Shown here piece by piece: positions 1-6,478 of a stretch of 33,180 nucleotides of DNA. The notes beneath the pieces were generated by a model. The model was given only the letters and a program-made list of their open reading frames with translations. It did no database searches and was not told the origin of the DNA. The DNA is from Candidatus Ornithospirochaeta stercorigallinarum (GTDB lineage: Bacteria > Spirochaetota > Spirochaetia > Sphaerochaetales > Sphaerochaetaceae): assembly GCA_018711525.1 (NCBI GenBank), contig DVIF01000013.1, positions 1-33,180 of the forward strand, given 5' to 3'. Each line of letters opens with the position of its first letter. Position 1 is the stretch's first letter. Both the position numbers and the translations under genes were made by a program.

Positions 1-306
1 AGACAGTTCGGTCCCTATCTGCCATGGGCGTTGGATGTCTGAGGGGGTCTTGCTTTAGTACGAGAGGACCGAGCAGGACGGACCTCTGGTGCACCGGTTG
101 TCGCGCCAGCGGCAGGCGCCGGGTAGCCACGTCCGGGAGGGATAACCTCTGAAAGCATCTAAGCGGGAAGCCCGCCCCGAGATTAGACATCCCATGTCTC
201 TAGAAGACACTGAAGGAACCAGGTAGACCACCTGGTCGATAGGCCGGCGGTGCAAGCGCGGCGACGCGTTCAGCCGACCGGTACTAATGAGCCGTGAGGC
301 TTGACC
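1..306 (+). rRNA. rrl: 23S ribosomal RNA, 3' end (partial)
   Basis: This is the last roughly 300 nt of the large-subunit rRNA. It enters from the left edge and contains the conserved sarcin-ricin-type segment (AGTACGAGAGGACCG near 57-71). It closes with the typical CCGGTACTAATGAGCCGTGAGG end near 279-300. The exact 3' end (about 303-308) is set by analogy with E. coli 23S. A spacer of about 70 nt with no tRNA leads to the 5S gene. Open frames inside the RNA are not genes. Confidence 0.97.
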
Positions 307-377
307 ATATTGTCGTTCTCGTCTCCCGAGAGCGGGTTGAGGATGCATGCGAACACTCGCATGAGCACCTGAACCTT

Positions 378-490
378 CCTGGTGGCCATAGCCGGGCTGA
401 AACACACGTTCCCATCCCGAACACGTAAGTGAAACGCCCGCACGCCGATGGTACTGCGGCACGTCCGTGGGAGAGTAGGTAGCTGCCAGG
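378..490 (+). rRNA. rrf: 5S ribosomal RNA, operon-linked copy
   Basis: This 113-nt 5S rRNA follows the 23S gene. The terminal helix I pairs CCTGG (378-382) with CCAGG (486-490). Helix II pairs CGGGC (393-397) with GCCCG (436-440). The conserved CCCATCCCGAACACG and GTGGGAGAGTAGG blocks are present. A T7 run follows the last base at 491-497. It differs at 10 positions from the second 5S gene at 2997-3109, and most of those differences preserve pairing. Confidence 0.96.
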
Positions 491-510
491 TTTTTTTATT
501 TCTTTTCTTT

Positions 511-535
511 CCCTCCTGTTCGAGGGATTTTTTTT
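511..535 (+). terminator. Intrinsic terminator of the rRNA operon
   Basis: The stem is CCCTC (511-515) with GAGGG (522-526), with loop CTGTTC, followed by ATTTTTTTTT. It ends the rRNA transcript before the convergent AAA+ gene. On the minus strand no T-tract follows the stem in a useful position, so it probably serves only the rRNA operon. Confidence 0.8.
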
Positions 536-543
536 CAGATATC

Positions 544-1665
544 CTACTTCCATATCTCTTCTATTTGTTTCTTGATTTCCTCCATTGAAGGAAGCTCCTT
601 CATCTCCTTTTCTTCTCTTTGAACGCTTATGGAGCCTAATTCATCAGGTGTCCTTCCAACTGTGAAGGTGTATTCAAGTTTTGAATATAGTTCCCTTATG
701 TTGCCTTCCCACCTGTAATCGATCCATGGAGTGATGTCCTTGATTTCATAGCTGCCGTATTTTTTCATCAGTTGTGCTTTTTTCTTTTTCATCAGCTCTG
801 GAATGTCTACCTTCCTCTCCCTCAGAGGAGGAAGGGTGAGCGTAATCACCCCTATCCTTGATAGCAGGTCCTTTCTCACTTTTTTCTCAAGTTCACTTTT
901 CTCCAGGCTTGAAGCCGTAATCAGTTTGAAGCTGACTTTAATCTCCCTATCAGAACCAAGGGGGCGCATCACACCATCTTCAAGCACTCTCAGAAGCATT
1001 GACTGGGCACTGTACGGCAGATCCTGCAGCTCATCCAGGAACAGAACCTTTCCATCTGCTTTCCTGCATAAACCCACTCTCTCTGACTCTGCTCCTGTGA
1101 ATGCACCTTTTACATGTCCAAAGAGTGCATCCATCGCTAATGTGCTGTCGAGATAGGAGCAATTTAGAGATATCATCTCCCTTCCCCCTGCTATGTATTT
1201 TGCCAGCAGTGTCTTTCCCGTTCCCGTCTCTCCTGATATATGCACACTTATATTGTTTCTTGTCACCTTTTCCGCTATTTCCCTGATTTCAAGCATCTTC
1301 TGCGTCTTTCCCCAATAGAACTCAGATGCTACCGGATTCCTTTTCTTCTTTATCCCAAGCTGCTTTGCTGCCCTCATAAGGCTGTTGATGCCGAATCTTT
1401 CCGCTGTAATCACTGTTTTATTGATGCATATGGGATTCTCTATCTTTTCTTCTGTGAAATATATCAGGTACAGATCCCTGTCGGAAAACTCCTTCCTGCA
1501 TCTTCTCCTGTCTTTGAAGTCCGATGCTATGATGACCAAAGATCCGTCTTCAATCACAGATAGGTCCGCACCTTCCTTAAGGTGCTCCGACTTACATTTG
1601 AAAATTGCTGATATCAAGGCGGAATCCGATTCCGTCATGTTTTGGCTGAGAAAATATGCTTCCAA
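544..1665 (-). CDS. AAA+ sigma-54-activator-type protein without a visible DNA-binding domain
   Basis: This 373-residue protein belongs to the bacterial enhancer-binding AAA+ group. Residues 115-330 carry Walker A GETGTGKT (145-152), the sigma-54-contacting GAFTGA loop (187-192), Walker B VLFLDE (207-212), an arginine-finger region LLSRIG (267-272) and a sensor-2 block GNIREL (321-326). The N-terminal ~115 residues match no domain I recognise and could be a sensor. After the AAA+ core only about 45 charged residues remain, with no Fis-type helix-turn-helix, so DNA binding is not evident. The chosen start is a TTG at 1665-1663, preceded by AAGGAAGGA at a suitable distance; an ATG at codon 10 is the alternative. 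It is convergent with the rRNA operon and divergent from the epimerase gene. The AAA+ assignment is firm; target genes and signal are unknown. Confidence 0.85.
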   Translation of the reverse strand: MEAYFLSQNMTESDSALISAIFKCKSEHLKEGADLSVIEDGSLVIIASDFKDRRRCRKEFSDRDLYLIYFTEEKIENPICINKTVITAERFGINSLMRAAKQLGIKKKRNPVASEFYWGKTQKMLEIREIAEKVTRNNISVHISGETGTGKTLLAKYIAGGREMISLNCSYLDSTLAMDALFGHVKGAFTGAESERVGLCRKADGKVLFLDELQDLPYSAQSMLLRVLEDGVMRPLGSDREIKVSFKLITASSLEKSELEKKVRKDLLSRIGVITLTLPPLRERKVDIPELMKKKKAQLMKKYGSYEIKDITPWIDYRWEGNIRELYSKLEYTFTVGRTPDELGSISVQREEKEMKELPSMEEIKKQIEEIWK

Positions 1666-1772
1666 CTTGTCCTTCCTTTATCTGAATCTTGCTGGAAACT
1701 GTCTAGGGGCTTTCATACTACCATAATAATTATTTGATGTGAATTTCTTTTTCATGTTTTCTGAAATAAGGT

Positions 1773-1778
1773 TATAAT
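1773..1778 (+). promoter_or_regulatory. Candidate -10 box, leaderless start of the epimerase gene
   Basis: A perfect TATAAT hexamer ends 7 nt before the ATG at 1786, so the expected transcription start falls at or next to the first codon. A weak -35 (TTTTCA, 1749-1754, spacer 18) is possible. The only purine run upstream (AAGG, 1769-1772) lies in front of the -10 box and would not be transcribed, so no Shine-Dalgarno is available. Confidence 0.5.
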
Positions 1779-1785
1779 TTTTTCC

Positions 1786-2619
1786 ATGGTTTCTATAGAA
1801 AATGATTTTATAAAGGCTGAGTTCGACGAGTCTGACGGCATGACATGTACTTCCCTTGTATTCAAGGGTGATGAGTATGTGTATTTTGATGAGAAAAGGA
1901 AAGAGAGCGGAGGGACATACGGCATCCCGATTCTTTTTCCGACCCCTAACAGGGTCCGTGGTGGTTCCTATTCCTTTGGCGGACGTAAGATTGTAGGGAA
2001 CAGACATGGAAGGCTGAGGCATATGCCTTTTATGATCATTGAGAAGAATGATGAAGAGGTGAAAGGAAAGGTCTCTTTCTCTCCTGAGGATGACGATTTC
2101 CCCTATGATGCAGATTTCATCTTATCCCTGAAGGTGGATGGGGCTTCTTTAATTTGGAGGTTTGAAGTCAGGAATAATGGGAAAGAGGACTTGTCATACG
2201 GTCTGGCTCTTCATCCCTATTTCAATAAGAGCGGATGCAGGTTTCTCAGCGTGAATCTAATCAAGCGTATAGACCTTGATGATGAGAAATACCCCAGTGG
2301 CACGGTCAGCGACGAGATAGCCTTGGAGAAAGATGTCTCCAGACTGGACGAGGATGCCCTTTTCATAACGAATGGAAGTATCGATGCTGTTCTCACTTAT
2401 GAGAAGGCTGTGATGCATCTTACAGCAAGTGATGATTTCAACCATGCTGTAATCTATACATCCCCCTCGATGCCATCGATTTGCGTAGAGCCTCAGACAT
2501 GCCTGACTGATGCGCATAACATGTATTTTAGAGGTTATAGGGAACTATCGTCCCTTATAATCTTAAAAGGAAAGGAAATTCATGATAGTATGGTGAGGAT
2601 TGGTTTTACGGAGGTATGA
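1786..2619 (+). CDS. Aldose 1-epimerase / mutarotase-like protein
   Basis: This 277-residue protein of the galactose-mutarotase fold probably interconverts alpha and beta anomers of a hexose or hexose phosphate in the cytoplasm. No signal peptide is visible. Landmarks are substrate-contact FPTPNR (51-56), NRHG (72-75), the catalytic-His block LALHPYFN (140-147) and the catalytic-Glu block CVEPQT (233-238). Length is normal for the short bacterial YihR/YeaD-like branch, and substrate cannot be told from sequence. The start has no Shine-Dalgarno and sits 7 nt after a TATAAT box. The cupin gene begins one base after its stop codon, so the two are co-transcribed and perhaps act on the same sugar pool. 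Confidence 0.85.
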   Translation: MVSIENDFIKAEFDESDGMTCTSLVFKGDEYVYFDEKRKESGGTYGIPILFPTPNRVRGGSYSFGGRKIVGNRHGRLRHMPFMIIEKNDEEVKGKVSFSPEDDDFPYDADFILSLKVDGASLIWRFEVRNNGKEDLSYGLALHPYFNKSGCRFLSVNLIKRIDLDDEKYPSGTVSDEIALEKDVSRLDEDALFITNGSIDAVLTYEKAVMHLTASDDFNHAVIYTSPSMPSICVEPQTCLTDAHNMYFRGYRELSSLIILKGKEIHDSMVRIGFTEV

Positions 2620-2620
2620 A

Positions 2621-2956
2621 ATGGTGGATAACAAATATTTCTGTTTGTCGGAGGAGGTGGAGGAGATATCTCCATCCGAGGGACTTACTCGTAAGGTGCT
2701 TTCATATTCGAAGGACCTGATGGTTTGTGAGCTTCATTTCGACAAGGGAGCATCTGCAGCTCCACATAAGCACGTGCATGAGCAGATAAGCTATGTTGTA
2801 AGCGGAGTATTTGAGGCTACAGTAGGAGATGAGAAATCTATTCTGAAGGTCGGGGATACTGTCTATGATCCGAGCAATGTGATCCATGGTATCGTGTGCC
2901 TCGAGGAGGGTATCCTTCTGGATATCTTCACCCCCATGAGGGAAGATTTCGTATAA
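2621..2956 (+). CDS. Single-domain cupin protein
   Basis: This 111-residue protein is a small cytoplasmic cupin. Motif 1 supplies metal-ligand candidates H49, H51, H53 and Q55/E54 in PHKHVHEQ, and motif 2 (GDTVYDPSNVIHG, 78-90) supplies H89. It resembles the KdgF-like cupins found near sugar and uronate genes (family knowledge), but the ligand is not predictable. The ATG at 2621 is chosen because GGAGG at 2610-2614 sits 6 nt upstream; an in-frame TTG at 2600 lies inside the epimerase gene and is less likely. It is the second gene of a two-gene unit with the epimerase. The orphan 5S promoter starts 5 nt after its stop codon. Confidence 0.82.
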   Translation: MVDNKYFCLSEEVEEISPSEGLTRKVLSYSKDLMVCELHFDKGASAAPHKHVHEQISYVVSGVFEATVGDEKSILKVGDTVYDPSNVIHGIVCLEEGILLDIFTPMREDFV

Positions 2957-2960
2957 GCAC

Positions 2961-2989
2961 TTGCACAAATATTGAAAAACATTCATAAT
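2961..2989 (+). promoter_or_regulatory. Promoter of the solitary 5S rRNA gene
   Basis: TTGCAC (2961-2966) and CATAAT (2984-2989) are separated by exactly 17 nt. The predicted start near 2996 coincides with the 5' end of the 5S gene, so the transcript would need little or no 5' trimming. Confidence 0.65.
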
Positions 2990-2996
2990 CAGGCAG

Positions 2997-3109
2997 TCTG
3001 GTGACCATAGCAGAGTTGAAACACACGTTCCCATCCCGAACACGTAAGTGAAACGCTCTCACGCCGATGGTACTGCGGCCCGTCCGTGGGAGAGTAGGTA
3101 GTTGCCAGC
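2997..3109 (+). rRNA. rrf: 5S ribosomal RNA, solitary second copy
   Basis: This is a 113-nt 5S gene outside any rRNA operon, lying between a cupin gene and metN. The core blocks are identical to the operon copy. Ten positions differ: three Watson-Crick pairs are replaced by other Watson-Crick pairs (385/483 against 3004/3102, 393/440 against 3012/3059, 395/438 against 3014/3057). One C-G becomes U-G (397/436 against 3016/3055). The outermost pair is lost and one change falls in helix IV. It has its own -35/-10 upstream, and a T7 run at 3110-3116 directly after the last base acts as its terminator tail. The pattern argues for a functional gene and not a decaying copy. Confidence 0.93.
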
Positions 3110-3173
3110 TTTTTTTATTTCAGTGCATCTTTTATCGCTCAAGCTGATTTAAAATATATCATCCATTTGATAA

Positions 3174-3179
3174 TATATT
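3174..3179 (+). promoter_or_regulatory. Candidate -10 box, leaderless start of metN
   Basis: TATATT ends 6 nt before the metN ATG at 3186; an overlapping TAATAT at 3171-3176 is an alternative. The 40 nt upstream is AT-rich and contains no Shine-Dalgarno. No good -35 is visible, so this rests on the -10 position and on the same pattern at other genes in the window. Confidence 0.4.
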
Positions 3180-3185
3180 TACACT

Positions 3186-4178
3186 ATGGAAATTACATTA
3201 AAACATCTTAGACGTAACTACGGCGCACTTCATGCCGTTGACGACGTATCATTGAATATACCTTCCAATACGGTCTTTGGAATAATAGGACGCTCAGGGG
3301 CAGGCAAGAGTACTCTTGTGCGTCTCATTTCAATGCTTGAGCGCCCTGATGAGGGTGAGGTCTATTACGATAGAGAAAGAGTTGACAACCTTGATAAGAA
3401 ATCCCTGATAAAGGCTAGAAGAAGAATTGGTATGATATTCCAGAACTTCAATCTTTTCTCTTCCAGGAATGCAGCTGAGAACATCGCATATCCGATGGAG
3501 ATCTGCGGCATGGATAAGAAAGATATAAGGGAGAGGGTTGATGAACTTCTGGATCTTGTCGGCCTTTCAGGGCGTGGGAACGCTCCGATATCCACTCTTT
3601 CAGGGGGACAGAAGCAGAGGGTTGCAATAGCAAGGGCTTTGGCTGTAAATCCGGATATCCTGTTCTGCGATGAGGCTACAAGCGCACTCGATCCGCAGAC
3701 GACGAGGTCGATTCTCTCCCTCATAAAGGAAATCCAGAAGAAGATGAACCTTACCGTTGTAATGATCACCCATCAGATGGAGGTCGTCCGTGATTCCTGC
3801 GACTATGTTGCGGTTCTTGATTCAGGAAGAATAGTGGAAGAGGGTGCGGTGGCCGATGTGTTTGCAAACCCCAAGAGTGCGACGACAAAGGATTTCCTCT
3901 CCAATCTCACGAGTTCTCACGATTCCGTTGTAAGGTGGTCTGAGGATGGAGGAAGATACATCCTTCGTTTCAGAGGCAGTCAGACGGATGCTCCAATACT
4001 TTCTACTGTGTCGAATGAGACCGGCGCAATCTTCAACATCAGGGCCGCTGGTGTACAGACTGTCAATGGTGAGGAGATTGGAATCATGGTCTGTGATATC
4101 GGTCCTGATAAGGAGAGGGAGGAGAAGGCTGTGGCTTCTTTGTTGGAGAAAGGTATTGTCGTGGAGGAGGAGAAATGA
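3186..4178 (+). CDS. metN: Methionine ABC importer, ATP-binding protein
   Basis: This 330-residue ATPase energises methionine uptake with MetI and MetQ at the cytoplasmic membrane. The motifs are Walker A GRSGAGKS (35-42), Q-loop Q86, signature LSGGQ (138-142), Walker B ILFCDE (158-163) and switch H196. The C-terminal ~80 residues fit the NIL/ACT-like domain that in MetN binds methionine and causes trans-inhibition (family knowledge), which separates it from generic polar amino acid ATPases. The stop codon overlaps the metI start in ATGA (4175-4178), so the two are translationally coupled. It lacks a Shine-Dalgarno and is probably leaderless. Transport of D-methionine or related compounds is also possible. 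Confidence 0.93.
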   Translation: MEITLKHLRRNYGALHAVDDVSLNIPSNTVFGIIGRSGAGKSTLVRLISMLERPDEGEVYYDRERVDNLDKKSLIKARRRIGMIFQNFNLFSSRNAAENIAYPMEICGMDKKDIRERVDELLDLVGLSGRGNAPISTLSGGQKQRVAIARALAVNPDILFCDEATSALDPQTTRSILSLIKEIQKKMNLTVVMITHQMEVVRDSCDYVAVLDSGRIVEEGAVADVFANPKSATTKDFLSNLTSSHDSVVRWSEDGGRYILRFRGSQTDAPILSTVSNETGAIFNIRAAGVQTVNGEEIGIMVCDIGPDKEREEKAVASLLEKGIVVEEEK

Positions 4179-4837
4179 GCAGAATGTTTGATATCGTGTT
4201 CTCATCTACTATAGAGACACTGGAAATGGTCTTGTTTTCGACCATATTCTCCGTCCTGATCGGACTTCCTCTGGGCATAATACTGCAGATTACGGATTCT
4301 GAGGAGCACGGAGGACTTATGCCGTCTCCTGTCATCAATACGATCCTGTCGAGGATTGTAAACATCTTCAGAAGCTTTCCTTTCATCATCCTCATCATAT
4401 TGCTGATGCCGCTATCGCGTATCATACTTGGAACAGCTATCGGAACAGAGGCTACGATTGTTCCTCTTTCGATTGCCGCTGCTCCATTTGTGGCGAGGAT
4501 AGTTGAGTCCGCACTCAAGGAGATAGATCCTGGTGTCATTCAGGCTGCAAGGGCGATGGGGTCGACGAACAGGCAGATAATACTGAAGGTCATGATTCCA
4601 GAGGCGATGCCTTCCCTTGTCTCGGGCGTCACTCTTACAATCATAAACCTCATAGGGTATTCAGCTATGGCAGGAGCCCTCGGAGGAGGAGGTCTTGGGG
4701 ACCTGGCAATCAGGTATGGATATCAGAGGTTCAATCCTTCATATATGGTGGCGGCTGTGGTCGTCATCCTTGTTCTTGTCGAATTGATCCAGGTCGCAGG
4801 TAATAAGATCAGCAATCATCTGATTGCAAAACGGTGA
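4175..4837 (+). CDS. metI: Methionine ABC importer, permease protein
   Basis: This 220-residue inner-membrane permease forms the translocation pore with a second MetI copy and docks MetN. Hydrophobic segments lie at about 15-38, 60-85, 92-112, 147-172 and 190-208. The EAA-type loop that contacts the ATPase is at about 111-133 (ESALKEIDPGVIQAARAMG). Length matches the family (about 217 residues). It overlaps metN by 4 nt and is followed after 9 nt by a membrane GGDEF gene, not by metQ, which is about 3.5 kb downstream. Confidence 0.93.
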   Translation: MSRMFDIVFSSTIETLEMVLFSTIFSVLIGLPLGIILQITDSEEHGGLMPSPVINTILSRIVNIFRSFPFIILIILLMPLSRIILGTAIGTEATIVPLSIAAAPFVARIVESALKEIDPGVIQAARAMGSTNRQIILKVMIPEAMPSLVSGVTLTIINLIGYSAMAGALGGGGLGDLAIRYGYQRFNPSYMVAAVVVILVLVELIQVAGNKISNHLIAKR

Positions 4838-4846
4838 TGTTGGGAC

Positions 4847-6478
4847 ATGACGGGCGCTACACTGAAAAGGATTCTGTTTTTCCTCTCTCTGATTCTTCTG
4901 CCTCTTATAGTGTTCCAGCCTGTCTATCTCTTCCATGAATCGAGCTATAACGCTCCGTCTTCCAAAGGCTCAAGATATCTTGATGCTGATTATCATGTCA
5001 TTGAAAACGGCAGTGTGATATCCCGTAGCCTTCCTTTCTATTCCCTATCTTTTCTCAAAGGAGGTGAGTATTCTGTTGAGTTCTCCCTTCCTGTTGTCAG
5101 GGACGGGGAGGCCCTTGCCTTTCAGACGAGGGGCTGCGGGCTACGGGTGTATGTCGATGGAGAAGAGATATACTCATATGTCTATCCTGGAGGCTATGCA
5201 TATCCTTCCGTGAGAATGTATCACTCGGTTCCGCTTTATGATAGGTATTCCGGATCTTCGGTACTTGTCGAATATGAAGGAGGTGCAAGCGGACCTTTGA
5301 TGTTTGAGATCTGTGTCCCTGTGATAGGAAACACAAGTTCCAACTACCATTATTTCTTCGATCCCTATAAATGGCCGTCGGTCCTGTTGATTTCCATGAT
5401 ATCGCTAGGTGTCATGCTGCTGATCCTCTCCTTCCTGTTAAAAGGGGAGAAGAGGAGGAAATTCCTGATTTTCAGCCTTTTTGTCCTTGATATAACACTT
5501 ACGATATTCCTTGAGTCCCTGCTTTCGGAGCTTCTTATAGGGAATCCTCTGTTTTCTTCCCTTTCTGCTGTCTTCCTTCGTACCCTCACCCCTTTTCTAT
5601 GTTTATTGCTGCTTAGAAGCAATTTCTCTGATATAAAGGAATTCGCACCGTACTCGTTCTTAAGTTCTCTTGCCGCCTGCATAACGCTCTTGTTCCCTAT
5701 ATTCTCATTACTGAGCTTCTTCCGCCTTGCGGATTTCAGCATGATCTATCTGTTGCTTGAGCCATGTACGATAATATTCCTGACGGTCGCTTCGATTCCG
5801 CTCTTCAGATTCAAGAGCAAGAAGACAGGGATTTATCTTATCATCATGCTTCTTTTCCTCATAAAGAACTTTCTGCGCCTGATGCTGGCACCTTTCCTCT
5901 CTGAAGGGGTTGTCTTTGATGTGGTGAACATCATCCTCTCCTCTGTCTCATTCATAATCTGTGTCTTTGATGCAGTAAGGACGTATGCGGAGGAGAATGA
6001 GATGATAGTGAATATAAATGCCGTTTTGAGCAAAAGCCATATAGACAGCCTTTCGGGGCTTGAGAATGTCAATTCCTTCAAACTGTATCTGGAGAAGATG
6101 AAGGAGGAGCGTGGCTGCTATTATGTCATGTTCTTCGACCTGGACGGCCTTAAGGCGGTAAACGACAGCCAGGGACATCTCAGGGGTGATGAGCTGATAC
6201 GGGATTTCGGATGCGTGGTGAAAGAAAGGGTGTCGGATGGCATTTCTGCATTCCGTATCGGAGGGGACGAGTTCATTGTCATCATAGAGGGAGGGAAAGA
6301 CGGGGAGAAAATCCTTTCTTCAATTGTTTCAAAATATGAGGCGATGGATGAGAGGTATGGTGTAAGTGGTATGGGAGATGTCCTTGACCTCTCTGCGGAT
6401 CCTGATATAGCAGCTTTTTTCAAAAAGCTTGATGGCAAGGTGCTGCGTATGAAGAGGGAGAAGAATGAAAGCCGATAG
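4847..6478 (+). CDS. Membrane sensor diguanylate cyclase (7TM-type, GGDEF), first copy
   Basis: This 543-residue protein is predicted to make cyclic di-GMP from GTP in response to an extracytoplasmic signal. It has an N-terminal hydrophobic segment (9-29), an extracytoplasmic beta-rich region (about 40-165) with a YVDGEEIYSY-like strand pair, about seven membrane segments (176-378) and a GGDEF domain (about 395-540). The domain has metal-site D431, an NDSQGH block (439-444) and intact GGDEF (472-476). This resembles 7TMR-DISM receptors. No RxxD inhibitory site stands at the usual spacing. The C-terminal part is less typical: the usual ADxAMYxAK block reads LDGKVLRMK. The start has only a weak Shine-Dalgarno, so translation may be coupled to metI. 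It overlaps the next GGDEF gene by 14 nt. Confidence 0.85.
   Translation: MTGATLKRILFFLSLILLPLIVFQPVYLFHESSYNAPSSKGSRYLDADYHVIENGSVISRSLPFYSLSFLKGGEYSVEFSLPVVRDGEALAFQTRGCGLRVYVDGEEIYSYVYPGGYAYPSVRMYHSVPLYDRYSGSSVLVEYEGGASGPLMFEICVPVIGNTSSNYHYFFDPYKWPSVLLISMISLGVMLLILSFLLKGEKRRKFLIFSLFVLDITLTIFLESLLSELLIGNPLFSSLSAVFLRTLTPFLCLLLLRSNFSDIKEFAPYSFLSSLAACITLLFPIFSLLSFFRLADFSMIYLLLEPCTIIFLTVASIPLFRFKSKKTGIYLIIMLLFLIKNFLRLMLAPFLSEGVVFDVVNIILSSVSFIICVFDAVRTYAEENEMIVNINAVLSKSHIDSLSGLENVNSFKLYLEKMKEERGCYYVMFFDLDGLKAVNDSQGHLRGDELIRDFGCVVKERVSDGISAFRIGGDEFIVIIEGGKDGEKILSSIVSKYEAMDERYGVSGMGDVLDLSADPDIAAFFKKLDGKVLRMKREKNESR

Noticed and set aside
55-462. Minus-strand open frame across the 23S and 5S genes
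   Set aside because: It lies fully inside conserved rRNA and has no ribosome binding site.
1240-1726. Plus-strand frames opposite the AAA+ gene
   Set aside because: The minus strand encodes a clear AAA+ protein; these are shadows rich in Cys, Phe and Leu.
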